Assembly: GCA_934322085.1 (NCBI GenBank)
Contig: CAKRGF010000004.1
Span: 48,278-112,277 of the forward strand
Direction of reading: 5' to 3'
Source of the DNA: an uncultured Eubacterium sp.
Lineage (GTDB): Bacteria; Bacillota; Clostridia; Lachnospirales; Lachnospiraceae
DNA length: 64,000 bases
Positions 31,685-41,416 of the stretch are shown here, piece by piece. The position numbers and the translations under genes were made by a program. The notes beneath the pieces were generated by a model, which did not search any database, was not told the DNA's origin, and worked only from the letters and a program-made list of their open reading frames with translations. Numbering within the stretch: position 1 is the stretch's first letter; every line of letters starts with the position of its first letter.

Positions 31685-34516
31685 GTGAAGGTTTCGGTAA
31701 TTGTTGCTGCTTATAATGCAGAGAAATATGTAACAGAGACGATGGAGAGTCTCGCAAATCAAAGTATCGACGATTATGAAATTATTGTAGTTAATGATGG
31801 TTCTATAGACCATACCATTGACATTTTGAGGGAATATGAGAGCCGTTATGAAAACATAGCCGTTATAGATAAGGAGAATGGTGGACCGTCCTCTGCCAGA
31901 AACTGTGGATTGGATTTGGCAAAAGGAGAGTATGTTTATTTTTTTGATGCGGATGATGTCTTAGAGTTAGATGCACTCGAGGCACTCTATGAGCGTGCAA
32001 AAGAAAAAAAAGCGGATCTTGTCATTGCTAAATATGACATTTTTAATCGTTTTCAGACGTTTGCTGTAAATGGAATTAATGATTTGGTAAAGATGGATAA
32101 AATTGATAAGTATGAGCCACAGATTCTGTGGACATTTTCGCTGTGCAATAAATTATTTAAGCGCTCGATTATTGAGCAGTATGAACTGCGCCTGCCACCG
32201 ATTTCGTATTCGGAGGACGGGGCTTTTTTGATGCGCTATGTGTACCGTACCAACCGGATTACAGGACTTGACCGTGTGGTTTTTCATTACCGCAGAATGT
32301 TTGATGGAGAGGCAGAATCTATTACCGCATCAATCTCTTCCTGGAAAATCAAGGATTATATTGAGGCACACCGCCTGATTTTAGAGTCGGCAAAAGAAAG
32401 TATTTTGATTGATTTTCCACAGTATAAAGACATTGAAAAAGTAAAAGAGAATAATGACGACATTCACAGATATTTAAATGAAATCAGCCGAAAAGAGGTG
32501 CAGATACTTTTAGATCAGTTTTATGCAAAATACTGGACACTTCCAAAAGAAACAATAGAGCAGCTGGTTTCAGAAATGGTAGACAAAATTTCAACACTGG
32601 ATATGAGAGATGTTTCGATGTTGAAAGATTCTCATCCTGAATTTTCACTGGATAATCTGGCAGTTGAAAAAGAAGATGTGCTTTCTCATGCCTGGTTTAC
32701 CATTGCTCTTTATGGAGAGAAGGAGCAGGAAGATAAATTTCTGTTAAGCTTGCAGAGTCTGACATTACAAAATCTGATTGCGATTCGGATTATACTGCCG
32801 CTTTTCTGGAAAGAAACGGTAGAAAAAGCCGGATTTTTACAGGATAATATGGAATTTCTTGATGTGGAAACGAGAGATGAACTGTATTATCAGGCATTGG
32901 AACAAGCACAAACGCCATACATCACTTTTGCAGATGCGAAGGTAAGTTATGCAAATAATGCGTTTAAATATGCAATTAAAAACTTTATTAAATCGCCGGC
33001 GGATTTTATGTCGGAATTGATTTACCACCGAAATTTTGGAGATATGCAGGCAGTGCTTTTTAGTACGGTAGCTTTGAACTCGGTTAAAACCGGTTACGAA
33101 AATAATCCGTATCTGGGGATGGATTATACGCTTTCTAATAAGTTCTTCAGAACGGAATTTTTGCAGAACCAGAAATTAGATAAGACAAAAAGTCTGCTGT
33201 CACATCTGTCCCAGTGGTATCACAGAGGATATTTTACATTTATGAACGACCGCATTGTCTTCTATGAGGATTTGGAGGCAACGTATGTGGATTACGTCGG
33301 AACGAAAGAAACGATTCCGATGATGAAGGAATACTTAGTAGACAGAAAAGCAGATTTGAACAGTCCGGAGATTGTTCCGGATTTAAATGAGATTATGCCG
33401 AAGATGCTTTGTTTTCCATCAAAGAATATTGGGCAGATTCTGTTCCGTAAGATGGTAAACTTTTTGCGCCGTTATCCGGTCAAAGAGCAGGTGTTATTTT
33501 TTACGGTGCGAAAAGATGGCGAATTAGAGGGAAATGCCAAAGCATTATATCCATATGTGAAAGGAAAGAAAGTAATCTGTGCCAAGCGTCTGCCACACAA
33601 TCCGTTTACAAAACTTTATATGTATTACAAAAATATTACAAGCCGAGTGATTGTGACGGATGATTATAACCGGTATCTGCGCCATTTCCAGCTGCGCCAG
33701 AGTCAGCGTGTTGTGCAGTTGTGGCACGCCTGTGGTGCGTTTAAGAAATTTGGACAGCGCGGAACGAATATGTCGATTGCTGCGGATCACGCTTACCACG
33801 CACAGTATAATATGGTGACGGTCAGCAGTGACAGAATAAGAAGTATTTATGCGGATGCCTTTGATATTGATGTGCATAAAGTAAAAGCGTTAGGATGTCC
33901 GAGAACGGATGCGTTCTACGATGAAAAATTAATGGAAGAGACAAAGCAGAAAGTATATGCTGCACATCCGGAATTGAAAGACCGCTACATTATTGTGTAT
34001 GCGCCGACATTCCGTGATATTGGAGATGATAGAACGCAGTTTAAGCCGGATTTGGATTTTGATAAATTATCAAAAGAGTTACTGCCAAATCAGATTTTTG
34101 TCATCTGCCCGCATCCGGTCATGAAAAATAAAATTGTAGAGAAGTCGTATGACAACATTGAAGTTATTAGAGATTTCTCTACAAACGATATGATGTTAGT
34201 ATCGGACATGCTTATTACGGATTACTCCTCTGTTATTTTTGAGTATGCGCTTTTGCGTAAACCAATTGCATTTTACTGTTATGATTTACTCAATTATAAC
34301 CGTGGTTTTTATCTGAATTATCCGGATGATCTGCCGGGTGATATCTATGAGACGCAGGAGGCGCTGACAGCTTATCTTCAGTCATCGGAAAAAGATGATC
34401 TGACAGAGAAATATGATCAGTTCATTGAGAAATATATGGGAGCGTGTGATGGACACAGCAGTGAGCGGATTGCTGCCATGATTAATCAGTATATGGAGGA
34501 AGCGAAACATGAATGA
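31685..34516 (+). CDS. Two-domain protein: GT2 glycosyltransferase fused to CDP-glycerol glycerophosphotransferase
   Basis: This 943-residue fusion has an N-terminal GT-A family 2 transferase, about residues 1-300 (VSVIVAAYNAEKYVTETMESLANQ; DxD motif FFDADDVLE). A middle part of about 300 residues is poorly recognised. A C-terminal TagF-like domain from about residue 640 carries WHACGAFKKFG, LGCPRTDAFYDE, YAPTFRDIGDD and the MLITDYSSVIFEYALLRKP signature. It could make both a sugar link and an alditol-phosphate link in a repeating unit such as a poly(glycosyl-glycerol phosphate). GTG 31685 follows GGAGAGAAA. It overlaps the next gene by 8 nt. Confidence 0.87.
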   Translation: MKVSVIVAAYNAEKYVTETMESLANQSIDDYEIIVVNDGSIDHTIDILREYESRYENIAVIDKENGGPSSARNCGLDLAKGEYVYFFDADDVLELDALEALYERAKEKKADLVIAKYDIFNRFQTFAVNGINDLVKMDKIDKYEPQILWTFSLCNKLFKRSIIEQYELRLPPISYSEDGAFLMRYVYRTNRITGLDRVVFHYRRMFDGEAESITASISSWKIKDYIEAHRLILESAKESILIDFPQYKDIEKVKENNDDIHRYLNEISRKEVQILLDQFYAKYWTLPKETIEQLVSEMVDKISTLDMRDVSMLKDSHPEFSLDNLAVEKEDVLSHAWFTIALYGEKEQEDKFLLSLQSLTLQNLIAIRIILPLFWKETVEKAGFLQDNMEFLDVETRDELYYQALEQAQTPYITFADAKVSYANNAFKYAIKNFIKSPADFMSELIYHRNFGDMQAVLFSTVALNSVKTGYENNPYLGMDYTLSNKFFRTEFLQNQKLDKTKSLLSHLSQWYHRGYFTFMNDRIVFYEDLEATYVDYVGTKETIPMMKEYLVDRKADLNSPEIVPDLNEIMPKMLCFPSKNIGQILFRKMVNFLRRYPVKEQVLFFTVRKDGELEGNAKALYPYVKGKKVICAKRLPHNPFTKLYMYYKNITSRVIVTDDYNRYLRHFQLRQSQRVVQLWHACGAFKKFGQRGTNMSIAADHAYHAQYNMVTVSSDRIRSIYADAFDIDVHKVKALGCPRTDAFYDEKLMEETKQKVYAAHPELKDRYIIVYAPTFRDIGDDRTQFKPDLDFDKLSKELLPNQIFVICPHPVMKNKIVEKSYDNIEVIRDFSTNDMMLVSDMLITDYSSVIFEYALLRKPIAFYCYDLLNYNRGFYLNYPDDLPGDIYETQEALTAYLQSSEKDDLTEKYDQFIEKYMGACDGHSSERIAAMINQYMEEAKHE

Positions 34517-35543
34517 AACAGAAATTACATTTTTGAGCAGCCGCGGACGCGGGCTGAGTAATGACCTTGCGCTTGTGAAAGATTACCTTGCAAAACAGTC
34601 CGGTGAGGATGTAAAGTTTCGCTATTATCTAAATAATGAAAGACATAAAAATCCGCTGGCAGCACATGGCTACCGCCGTGCGAAAAAGGATTTTATGGAG
34701 GGTATTACAAATGTTCTCTGCGTGGATGCCTCTCTTTCGACAAATATTAACAATCTGGCACCGGAAGGCAGCCGGATTTTATACGGCGTTCCGTATGATT
34801 ATCAGTTTAAGAATATGTTTTTGATGGAGGAGAAAGGAAAAGAATTCAACTTAAATACATTTGCGAAGTTTACGCATATCATTCCCGGTTCTCCGTTCAC
34901 GGCAGATTTGCTAAAGAAGGCGTACCGGTTAGAGGATAAGGAAATTATTGAAGGTGTCTCACTCCCCTTTGCTTATGATGTAGGGGATGCGAAGAGAAGA
35001 GAGGCGGTTTCAGATCTGATTTATTATTATTTTCCACAGGCAAGAGGAAAAAAGATTCTTTCTGTAATTGTATACGGCGATGTGGAAGCGAAGCGGAAGG
35101 ACTGGGAAGCCATTGATGTAAAACAATGGGTCAAAGACCTGGGTGAGGAATGGTTTGTTTTTACCAACAGCGATATTTTAATGGAGAATGCTTTTTCCAT
35201 GGGAAATCATTACAAAGACAGTTTTGGATATGTAAACCGGATTCTTCCGGTTTCGGATCTTTTGTATGTTTCCGATGTTCTGGTGACGAATAATGGGCGG
35301 CTTGCCTCTGTATTTGCAATTCAAGAGAAGCCTGTTTATGTGTGCCGTTATAATAAAAATTATTTTGAAAAGTATGTTAGTTTGAAATATCCAGAAATGT
35401 ATTTCGAAAATGCAGAAAAAATGTGTGAGACAAAATACTATTCAAATGAATGCAGTAAAGTCCAGAGTCTGTTTAACCAACGGATGTCGTATGGAAATAA
35501 AGAGAATGTTTATCACAAAACAGCAGAACTTGTTGGTCTTTGA
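34509..35543 (+). CDS. Degenerate or divergent CDP-alditol phosphotransferase-like protein
   Basis: The product of 344 residues is only loosely recognisable. The segment VSDLLYVSDVLVTNNGRLASVFAIQEKPVYVCRY follows the same pattern as the catalytic stretch of the TagB/TagF family (xLISDxLITDYSSxxFEYxxLxKP), but the DYSS residues are replaced by NNGR. The N-terminus is also short and lacks the WHG motif. It overlaps the 943-residue fusion by 8 nt, so it probably acts with that protein. It may be a non-catalytic partner, or a transferase with another donor. The start has AGGAAG upstream. Confidence 0.68.
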   Translation: MNETEITFLSSRGRGLSNDLALVKDYLAKQSGEDVKFRYYLNNERHKNPLAAHGYRRAKKDFMEGITNVLCVDASLSTNINNLAPEGSRILYGVPYDYQFKNMFLMEEKGKEFNLNTFAKFTHIIPGSPFTADLLKKAYRLEDKEIIEGVSLPFAYDVGDAKRREAVSDLIYYYFPQARGKKILSVIVYGDVEAKRKDWEAIDVKQWVKDLGEEWFVFTNSDILMENAFSMGNHYKDSFGYVNRILPVSDLLYVSDVLVTNNGRLASVFAIQEKPVYVCRYNKNYFEKYVSLKYPEMYFENAEKMCETKYYSNECSKVQSLFNQRMSYGNKENVYHKTAELVGL

Positions 35544-35587
35544 CAGAGAAAACAGGATACAAAAGGATTGAAAGAGAGAGTGATAAA

Positions 35588-36658
35588 ATGATCCTATTTA
35601 TATTAATACTAGGTATGTTATTATTAAAGGGAGCTAAAATTGCAGATTCGAATGAATTTTGTAAGGACTATATGTCGATTGCGAGTAACAATGTAATAAA
35701 GGGCGTTTTTGTTCTTCTTGTGCTGCTTGGACATGCGGTGACTTATGTGCAAATGGATGGTGTATTAGATCAGACATATCTTGCTATGAAGGAACATCTG
35801 CATCAGATGGTTGTATCAGTATTCTTTTTATATTCCGGTTACGGGATGATGAAATCGATACAGAAAAAGGGGTATGACTATGTAAAAGGAATTCCGGCAA
35901 AGCGTTTTTTAATTGTTTTTTTGAATTTTGATATTGCGGTATGTCTTTATCTTGTTGTGAATGCTATGTTGGGAACAACGTTTGATCTTCCGACAATTTT
36001 GTATTCTCTGATAGGCTGGAAAAGTGTGGGCAATTCAAATTGGTATATGTTTGCTATTTTTGGACTTTATATTTTGATGTTTCTGTCTTTTTTGCTTATG
36101 CGTTTCTGGAACAAAAAAGCAGCAATTTATGCAGGAACTTTTGTTTTTACAGTATTAACCATGTTGTTTGTCTGGTGGGAAATTCATATGGGACTGCCAA
36201 GGTGGTATTATGATACGATGATTCTTATGCCGGTTGGATGTATATTTGCACTTTTTCAAAAACCAATAGAAAAAATCATTATGAAAAATGATTCTATATA
36301 TGCTTTTGCTGGGGTGCTGCTGTTTGTTTTGTATTGGCTTAGTTATGAAAGACGCTGGCTTGGGGGGATTGAATACTATACTGTTTGGGAACTTTTCTTT
36401 GTTGCAGCAGTAGTATTTATTACGATGAAGATTTCCTTTCAAAGTAAGGTACTTTCGTGGTTTGGCGAGCATGTGTTTAGTGTTTATATTTTACAGAGGA
36501 TTCCAATGATTCTTTTGAGCCGGTTTGGACTTGCGGCACAGAACCGTTATGGTTTCATAATTGGTGTTATAGTATGTACAGTATTTTTAGCATTGATTTT
36601 TGATGCAGCAGTTGGTAAATTTGATAAACAGGTTTTAAAGCTGTTACGAATAAAATGA
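35588..36658 (+). CDS. Acyltransferase-3 family membrane protein
   Basis: This 356-residue polytopic protein with about ten membrane segments is of the acyltransferase-3 family, which moves acetyl or other acyl groups onto surface polysaccharides. The early histidine in LLLGHAVTYVQ and the YSGYGMMKSI segment fit the family. ATG 35588 is preferred to a TTG at 35540, since GAGAGAG lies near the ATG and the TTG has nothing upstream. The acceptor is probably the polymer made by neighbouring enzymes, but this is inferred from position. Confidence 0.8.
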   Translation: MILFILILGMLLLKGAKIADSNEFCKDYMSIASNNVIKGVFVLLVLLGHAVTYVQMDGVLDQTYLAMKEHLHQMVVSVFFLYSGYGMMKSIQKKGYDYVKGIPAKRFLIVFLNFDIAVCLYLVVNAMLGTTFDLPTILYSLIGWKSVGNSNWYMFAIFGLYILMFLSFLLMRFWNKKAAIYAGTFVFTVLTMLFVWWEIHMGLPRWYYDTMILMPVGCIFALFQKPIEKIIMKNDSIYAFAGVLLFVLYWLSYERRWLGGIEYYTVWELFFVAAVVFITMKISFQSKVLSWFGEHVFSVYILQRIPMILLSRFGLAAQNRYGFIIGVIVCTVFLALIFDAAVGKFDKQVLKLLRIK

Positions 36659-36695
36659 GTTAGTCTGCAGGAAATAGAAATGGAGAAACAAGGCG

Positions 36696-37142
36696 ATGAA
36701 AAAACTATTTTATAAATACAAAGAAATTATAATGTACTTGATTATGGGGGGACTTACAACACTGGTGAGCTGGGTAACATACACGTTGTTTGCCTGTGTG
36801 CTTCCCATTGGTAATGAAGATATACTGGTTTTGACTGCGAATGTAATTTCATGGGTTTTCGCTGTGAGTTTTGCTTATATTACCAATAAAATCTGGGTGT
36901 TTGAGAGCAAATCGTGGGAACGTCATTTTCTACTGAAGGAATTTGGCATGTTTGTATCAGCACGTCTGATAACCGGTATTTTTGAAATGGCTGCCGTTCC
37001 CGGATTTGTGTGGTTAGGACTGGATCAGTCCTTGTTTGGTGTACCGGGTATGATTAGTAAAATTGTGGTAAGTATTATTGTAATACTTCTTAATTATGTT
37101 TTCAGTAAACTTTTTATTTTTAAAAAACAGGCAGAAGAATAA
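36696..37142 (+). CDS. GtrA-family membrane protein
   Basis: This 148-residue protein has four membrane segments of the GtrA type (YLIMGGLTTLVSWVTYTLF; FAVSFAYITNKIWVFES; NYVFSKLFIFKK at the end). GtrA proteins are thought to help flip undecaprenyl-phosphate-linked sugars made by GtrB-like transferases. A GtrB-like gene is present at 48865, 12 kb away. No GtrB gene is adjacent here. The start follows GGAGAAACAAGGCG. The function of most Gram-positive GtrA proteins is not proven. Confidence 0.87.
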   Translation: MKKLFYKYKEIIMYLIMGGLTTLVSWVTYTLFACVLPIGNEDILVLTANVISWVFAVSFAYITNKIWVFESKSWERHFLLKEFGMFVSARLITGIFEMAAVPGFVWLGLDQSLFGVPGMISKIVVSIIVILLNYVFSKLFIFKKQAEE

Positions 37143-37153
37143 AGGAGAAACAG

Positions 37154-38164
37154 ATGAACCGAATTGCTAAATGGGATAATGCAAAATTTATTTTGATAAC
37201 CTTAGTTGTTATCTGCCATTTTTATGAAAATTATCTGGGGAGTTCTCAATTAGTAAATTCTTTGTTTTTTTCGGTATATACATTTCATATGCCGGCTTTT
37301 TTCCTGATTTCCGGTTTGTTTTCAAAGAAAACGGTAAATGAAAAGCGAATTGAGAAAGTAGTGCCATATTTGTTAGTTTATTTATTTATGAAAACACTTA
37401 ATTACTGTGTACTCAGGATTATTCAGGGCGGAGATTATGTTCCGATTGATTTTTTCCGGGAAGCTGGTGTTTCCTGGTTTATTCTTGCCTTGTTTTTTAT
37501 GTATGTGATTACCTTTTATACCAAGCAGTTTTGTCCCGCTTATGTTCTGCTTGTATCTATTTTAATTTCGATGGCAGCGGGATATACGAATGTGGATACG
37601 AATTTGTTTTGCTGGCTCCGGGTGGTTATTTTCTATCCGTTCTTTTATGCCGGTTATGCGCTGTCTATGGAAGATGTTATGAAGTGGCTGGAGAATAAGA
37701 CGTTAAAGATTGTTTCAGCCATCGTTTTAATTTTATATTTTGTTATCTGCTATTTTGCGATTGATCAATTGTTTTGGGCGAGGTTTTTGTTGACGGGAAG
37801 GAATTATGAATTGTTAGAACATGGGATGCGTTATGGTGGTATTTTGCGGTTATTTACTTATGTTGTGTCCTTTGTTTTTGTATTTGCTTTTTTGTGTATT
37901 GTTCCAAAGAAAAAGAACTTTTTCTCTCCGTTGGGTGCGAGAAGTCTGAGTGTTTATGTGTTTCACTATAACTTAATCAATCTTTTTGTGCATTCATATT
38001 TTTACCGGGCATTGTATCATAATTTTCCAAATACATGGGAACTGATACTTGTAGCACTTGGCATCCTGGTGACACTGATTTGCAGTTTGAAACCGTTTGA
38101 TGTGTGCTGCCGGGGAATATTATCAAACAAATGGAAACTTCGCGCTCAGGATGAGTTGAAATGA
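37154..38164 (+). CDS. Acyltransferase-3 family membrane protein
   Basis: This 336-residue protein with about ten hydrophobic segments belongs to the acyltransferase-3 family. It has the early motif FILITLVVICHFYEN, with a histidine near residue 22, and FHMPAFFLISGLFSKK, typical of OatA/NodX-like integral acyltransferases. No extracellular SGNH domain is attached. ATG 37154 follows AAAGGAGAAAC and the gene is 11 nt after gtrA. It differs clearly from the other acyltransferase at 35588, so the locus had three such genes, counting the decayed one at 42908. Confidence 0.85.
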   Translation: MNRIAKWDNAKFILITLVVICHFYENYLGSSQLVNSLFFSVYTFHMPAFFLISGLFSKKTVNEKRIEKVVPYLLVYLFMKTLNYCVLRIIQGGDYVPIDFFREAGVSWFILALFFMYVITFYTKQFCPAYVLLVSILISMAAGYTNVDTNLFCWLRVVIFYPFFYAGYALSMEDVMKWLENKTLKIVSAIVLILYFVICYFAIDQLFWARFLLTGRNYELLEHGMRYGGILRLFTYVVSFVFVFAFLCIVPKKKNFFSPLGARSLSVYVFHYNLINLFVHSYFYRALYHNFPNTWELILVALGILVTLICSLKPFDVCCRGILSNKWKLRAQDELK

Positions 38165-38184
38165 TAAATCATCTGTGATATGAT
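38156..38184 (+). promoter_or_regulatory. Promoter for tarI-tarJ
   Basis: TTGAAA (38156-38161) and TATGAT (38179-38184) have 17-nt spacing. They overlap the end of the preceding gene and lie 36 nt before tarI. Confidence 0.55.
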
Positions 38185-38219
38185 GAAAATAACGAATTTT
38201 TTGGAGGTTTTAGCAGATT

Positions 38220-38933
38220 ATGATATTTGGAGTATTGTTAGCAGGCGGTGTTGGAAGCCGTATGGGAAATGTAGAGAAGCCAAAACAGTATATGAATATT
38301 GGTGACAGACCGATTATTATTCACACGATTGAAAAGTTCTTTGTGAATGATAGATTTGAAAAAATCCTTGTTCTGTGTCCGGAACAGTGGATTTCACACA
38401 CCAAAAACCTTATAAAAAAATATTTAGGTGAGACAGACCATGTTGTTGTTATGGCTGGTGGTACAACAAGAAATGAAACGATTATGAATGCTATTTCTTA
38501 TATTGAGGCAAACTATGAGGTAGATGATGATACGATTATTTTGACACATGATTCGGTTCGCCCGTTTGTGACGCATCGGATTATTGAGGAAAATATTCGT
38601 TATGCACTGGAGTATGGTGCCTGTGATACTGCTGTAGCTGCGACCGATACCATTGTGCAGAGTGAAGATGGCAAAGTGATTTCTTCGGTGCCGGACCGCA
38701 GCAAGATGTATCAGGGACAGACACCACAGACGTTCCGTTTAAAGAAGCTGAAATCGCTGTATGAATCTCTGACGGATGAAGAAAAGCAGATTCTCACCGA
38801 TGCGGCAAAGATTTTTGTTATGAAAGGTGAAGACGTATATCTTGTAGAAGGAGAAGTATCAAATATTAAGATAACCTATCCTTATGATTTGCGTGTGGCA
38901 GAGACATTGATTCAGTCAGAGCAGGAGGATTAA
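38220..38933 (+). CDS. tarI: CDP-ribitol pyrophosphorylase TarI (IspD-like cytidylyltransferase)
   Basis: This 237-residue cytidylyltransferase has the N-terminal GVLLAGGVGSRMGNVEKPKQY motif (CTP loop), a central TLTHDSVRPFV segment, and SVPDRSKMYQGQTPQTF near residue 160. The family includes IspD (methylerythritol pathway) and TarI (CDP-ribitol). The adjacent gene is a TarJ-like reductase, 6 nt downstream, and this pairing is diagnostic for ribitol phosphate activation. The surrounding genes make cell-wall polymers. I therefore prefer TarI, with IspD as the alternative name. The start follows TTGGAGG. Confidence 0.87.
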   Translation: MIFGVLLAGGVGSRMGNVEKPKQYMNIGDRPIIIHTIEKFFVNDRFEKILVLCPEQWISHTKNLIKKYLGETDHVVVMAGGTTRNETIMNAISYIEANYEVDDDTIILTHDSVRPFVTHRIIEENIRYALEYGACDTAVAATDTIVQSEDGKVISSVPDRSKMYQGQTPQTFRLKKLKSLYESLTDEEKQILTDAAKIFVMKGEDVYLVEGEVSNIKITYPYDLRVAETLIQSEQED

Positions 38934-38939
38934 GAGCGA

Positions 38940-39965
38940 ATGCTTAATACAGTATACCAGTTAGTGGCTCCTCGTAAATTTGAGGTCACATATGAAAATA
39001 TTGGATTGCAGGATGACGATATTATCGTTCGTCCGACGCATCTATCGATTTGTAATGCAGACCAACGATACTATCAGGGATTAAGAGAAGAACATGTACT
39101 CCGTCAGAAACTGCCGATGGCATTGATTCATGAGGGAATTGGTGTTGTACTTCGTGACCCGAGTGGTGAGTTTAAACCGGGAGAAGAAGTCGTGATGATT
39201 CCAAATACGCCGGTAGAAAAAGATGAGTTTATTGCGGAGAATTATCTCCGTTCGAGTAAATTCCGTGCCAGCGGTTTTAATGGATTTATGCAGGAATATG
39301 TAAAAATCCGTAAAGACAGATTAGTTCGTCTGCCGCAGGGGATTGACAAAGAAGTAGCAGCATTTACAGAGATTGTCAGTGTAAGTGTTCATGCAATATC
39401 CCGTTTTGACCGTTTTGCACATGGCAGGCGGAATGTGGTAGGTATCTGGGGCGATGGTAATTTGGGTTATATTACCGCCGTATTTTTTAAGACGATGTTT
39501 CCGGATACGAAGCTGTATATATTTGGTGTCAGCAAAGACAAGCTTTCCGATTTTACATTTGCTGATGCCACATACCGGGTGAGTGAAATACCAGCTGACA
39601 TGGAATTAGACCATGCCTTTGAATGTGTGGGTGGAGCTGGTTCCGGAAAAGCAATCGATCAGATAATAGACTTTATTAAACCAGAGGGAACGATTTCCAT
39701 ATTGGGCGTATCTGAATATCCAGTGCCGATTAATACCCGTATGATTCTGGAGAAAGGATTAAGAATATTCGGAAGCAGCCGAAGCGGAAGAGTGGATTTC
39801 GAAAAGACGGTTGAATTATACAGAGAACATCCGGAAATTATCAATTATTTGTCCAATATTGTGGGCGCTGTGATTCCGGTCCGCTCGATTGCCGATATGA
39901 AAAAGGCATTTGAGATGGACATTCAGAAATCCTTTGGAAAGACAATTATGATTTGGGAGAAATGA
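38940..39965 (+). CDS. tarJ: Ribulose-5-phosphate reductase TarJ (zinc alcohol dehydrogenase family)
   Basis: This 341-residue medium-chain dehydrogenase reduces ribulose-5-phosphate to ribitol-5-phosphate with NADPH, for CDP-ribitol synthesis. The N-terminal segment has the zinc ligands C38 (LSICNADQRYY) and His-Glu (ALIHEGIGVVL). The nucleotide motif is in VVGIWGDGNLGYI. The structural zinc lobe of yeast-type alcohol dehydrogenases is absent, as in TarJ. It is 6 nt after tarI. Another sugar-alcohol dehydrogenase role is possible but the pairing with tarI is strong. Confidence 0.88.
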   Translation: MLNTVYQLVAPRKFEVTYENIGLQDDDIIVRPTHLSICNADQRYYQGLREEHVLRQKLPMALIHEGIGVVLRDPSGEFKPGEEVVMIPNTPVEKDEFIAENYLRSSKFRASGFNGFMQEYVKIRKDRLVRLPQGIDKEVAAFTEIVSVSVHAISRFDRFAHGRRNVVGIWGDGNLGYITAVFFKTMFPDTKLYIFGVSKDKLSDFTFADATYRVSEIPADMELDHAFECVGGAGSGKAIDQIIDFIKPEGTISILGVSEYPVPINTRMILEKGLRIFGSSRSGRVDFEKTVELYREHPEIINYLSNIVGAVIPVRSIADMKKAFEMDIQKSFGKTIMIWEK

Positions 39966-39973
39966 GGGAGCTT

Positions 39974-41416
39974 ATGATAGCGGTAATTGTACCAATTTAT
40001 AATACAGAACAATATTTACAGGAAACGATAGACAGTGTCATAAATCAGACACTGTCTTTTGCAGAGCATATCCGGCTGATTTTATTAGATGATGCCAGTA
40101 CAGACGGCTCACTTGCTATTTGTGAGCATTATCAGAAACAGTATCCGGAACAGATTGTAATAAAGCATTTTGACACAAATCAGGGTGTTTCTGCACTTCG
40201 TAATGAAGGTGTACGGATAGCGGGGGAAATGGGCTGTGAACTCATTACCTTTTTAGATTCTGATGATCAGTTAGCATTTGATGCGATGGAAAAGGCACAA
40301 CAGTATTTTGATTCACATGAAGAAATTTCAGTTGCTGCTATTGCCGTGAAGTATTTTGGCGCAAGAGATGATGAGCAGCGCTTAAATTGGCGCTTTCAGG
40401 AGACTGATGTGGTGGACATCAAAACACAGTATATGTTTCCACATTATTATGTGGGCGGCGTATTTGTTCGAAACCGTGTTTTGAAAGAACTTCATTTTGA
40501 TGAGTCGATGAGTTTCTGGGAAGATGCGCTGGCAATTAATCAGGTGATTGTGTCGGAAGGAAAGTACGGACTGATTCAGGATACGTTTTATTTTTACCGT
40601 AAACGTGAGGATGAATCTTCGTTAGTTGATACGGCATGGCATAAAAAAGAGCGTTATACAACACTGTTATCTTCCGGTTATGGGCAGTTGTTTGCCTATT
40701 CGAAGAAAAAATATCATCGGATTATTCCCTATGTGCAGTATATGGTGGCATATCATATGCGGCTTATGATGATGAAAAGTAAGCAGAGCATTATCGAAGA
40801 AATTTTATCCGAAGAAGAATTAGCGGCACTTAGGGGTGATGTTCAGAAGGTGTTAAAAAAGATAAAAGTGAAATACATTTTACAGATTCCGACATCGCTT
40901 CCGATTATTGAGGGAATGCTTTCGATGCGTGCCGGAAAACAGGTGCGTGCCAAACGTGTCTACAAAGATAATGACTGTGTACTTGTGTATAAGGGCGTGG
41001 AATTAGCCAGAATGTCAGAGCGTTCTGTTAAATTGTTCCATATCATAGAAGATGAGGAATCGGAGTTTAACGGCATGTGGAGAGGACGTTTCTGTACACC
41101 GATTTATGCTATGAAAAAAGAAGATTATATTTTTGCTGAGCATAATGGTGTACGAATTGATTCTAAAGAATATATCTGCCGCAAACAGATTTTTATTCTT
41201 GGAAAGCGGCTGCGCTGCTATTATCATGCAGGTTTTGCCATTGCGATTCCAAAAGACTGGGACCGTGCCGTGTTTGGAATTCATATTGCTGAGGCGGATG
41301 CGGATATTCTGATGAATGAAATTGTATTTGATGAAGTAAAACCGATTTATTTTGAAGGGGAAACAGAAGAGCATGAGGAATTCGAAATCGACAGAGATGA
41401 TGAAAAAGACATGTAA
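39974..41416 (+). CDS. GT2 family glycosyltransferase with an extra C-terminal domain
   Basis: This 480-residue protein begins with a family 2 GT-A domain (MIAVIVPIYNTEQYLQETIDSVINQT, then LLDDASTDGS, and the DxD motif TFLDSDDQL near residue 92). WEDALAINQV and the RKREDESSL segment complete the catalytic part to about residue 270. The last 200 residues form a beta-rich region that I do not recognise and may bind an acceptor. ATG 39974 begins exactly at the usual family start. ATG 39962 or TTG 39953 are alternatives that overlap tarJ. It lies 8 nt after tarJ. Confidence 0.85.
   Translation: MIAVIVPIYNTEQYLQETIDSVINQTLSFAEHIRLILLDDASTDGSLAICEHYQKQYPEQIVIKHFDTNQGVSALRNEGVRIAGEMGCELITFLDSDDQLAFDAMEKAQQYFDSHEEISVAAIAVKYFGARDDEQRLNWRFQETDVVDIKTQYMFPHYYVGGVFVRNRVLKELHFDESMSFWEDALAINQVIVSEGKYGLIQDTFYFYRKREDESSLVDTAWHKKERYTTLLSSGYGQLFAYSKKKYHRIIPYVQYMVAYHMRLMMMKSKQSIIEEILSEEELAALRGDVQKVLKKIKVKYILQIPTSLPIIEGMLSMRAGKQVRAKRVYKDNDCVLVYKGVELARMSERSVKLFHIIEDEESEFNGMWRGRFCTPIYAMKKEDYIFAEHNGVRIDSKEYICRKQIFILGKRLRCYYHAGFAIAIPKDWDRAVFGIHIAEADADILMNEIVFDEVKPIYFEGETEEHEEFEIDRDDEKDM

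Noticed and set aside
38220..38933. Naming the cytidylyltransferase IspD
   Set aside because: The sequence family fits either name, but the adjacent TarJ-type reductase and the wall-polymer context favour TarI. IspD is kept only as an alternative.
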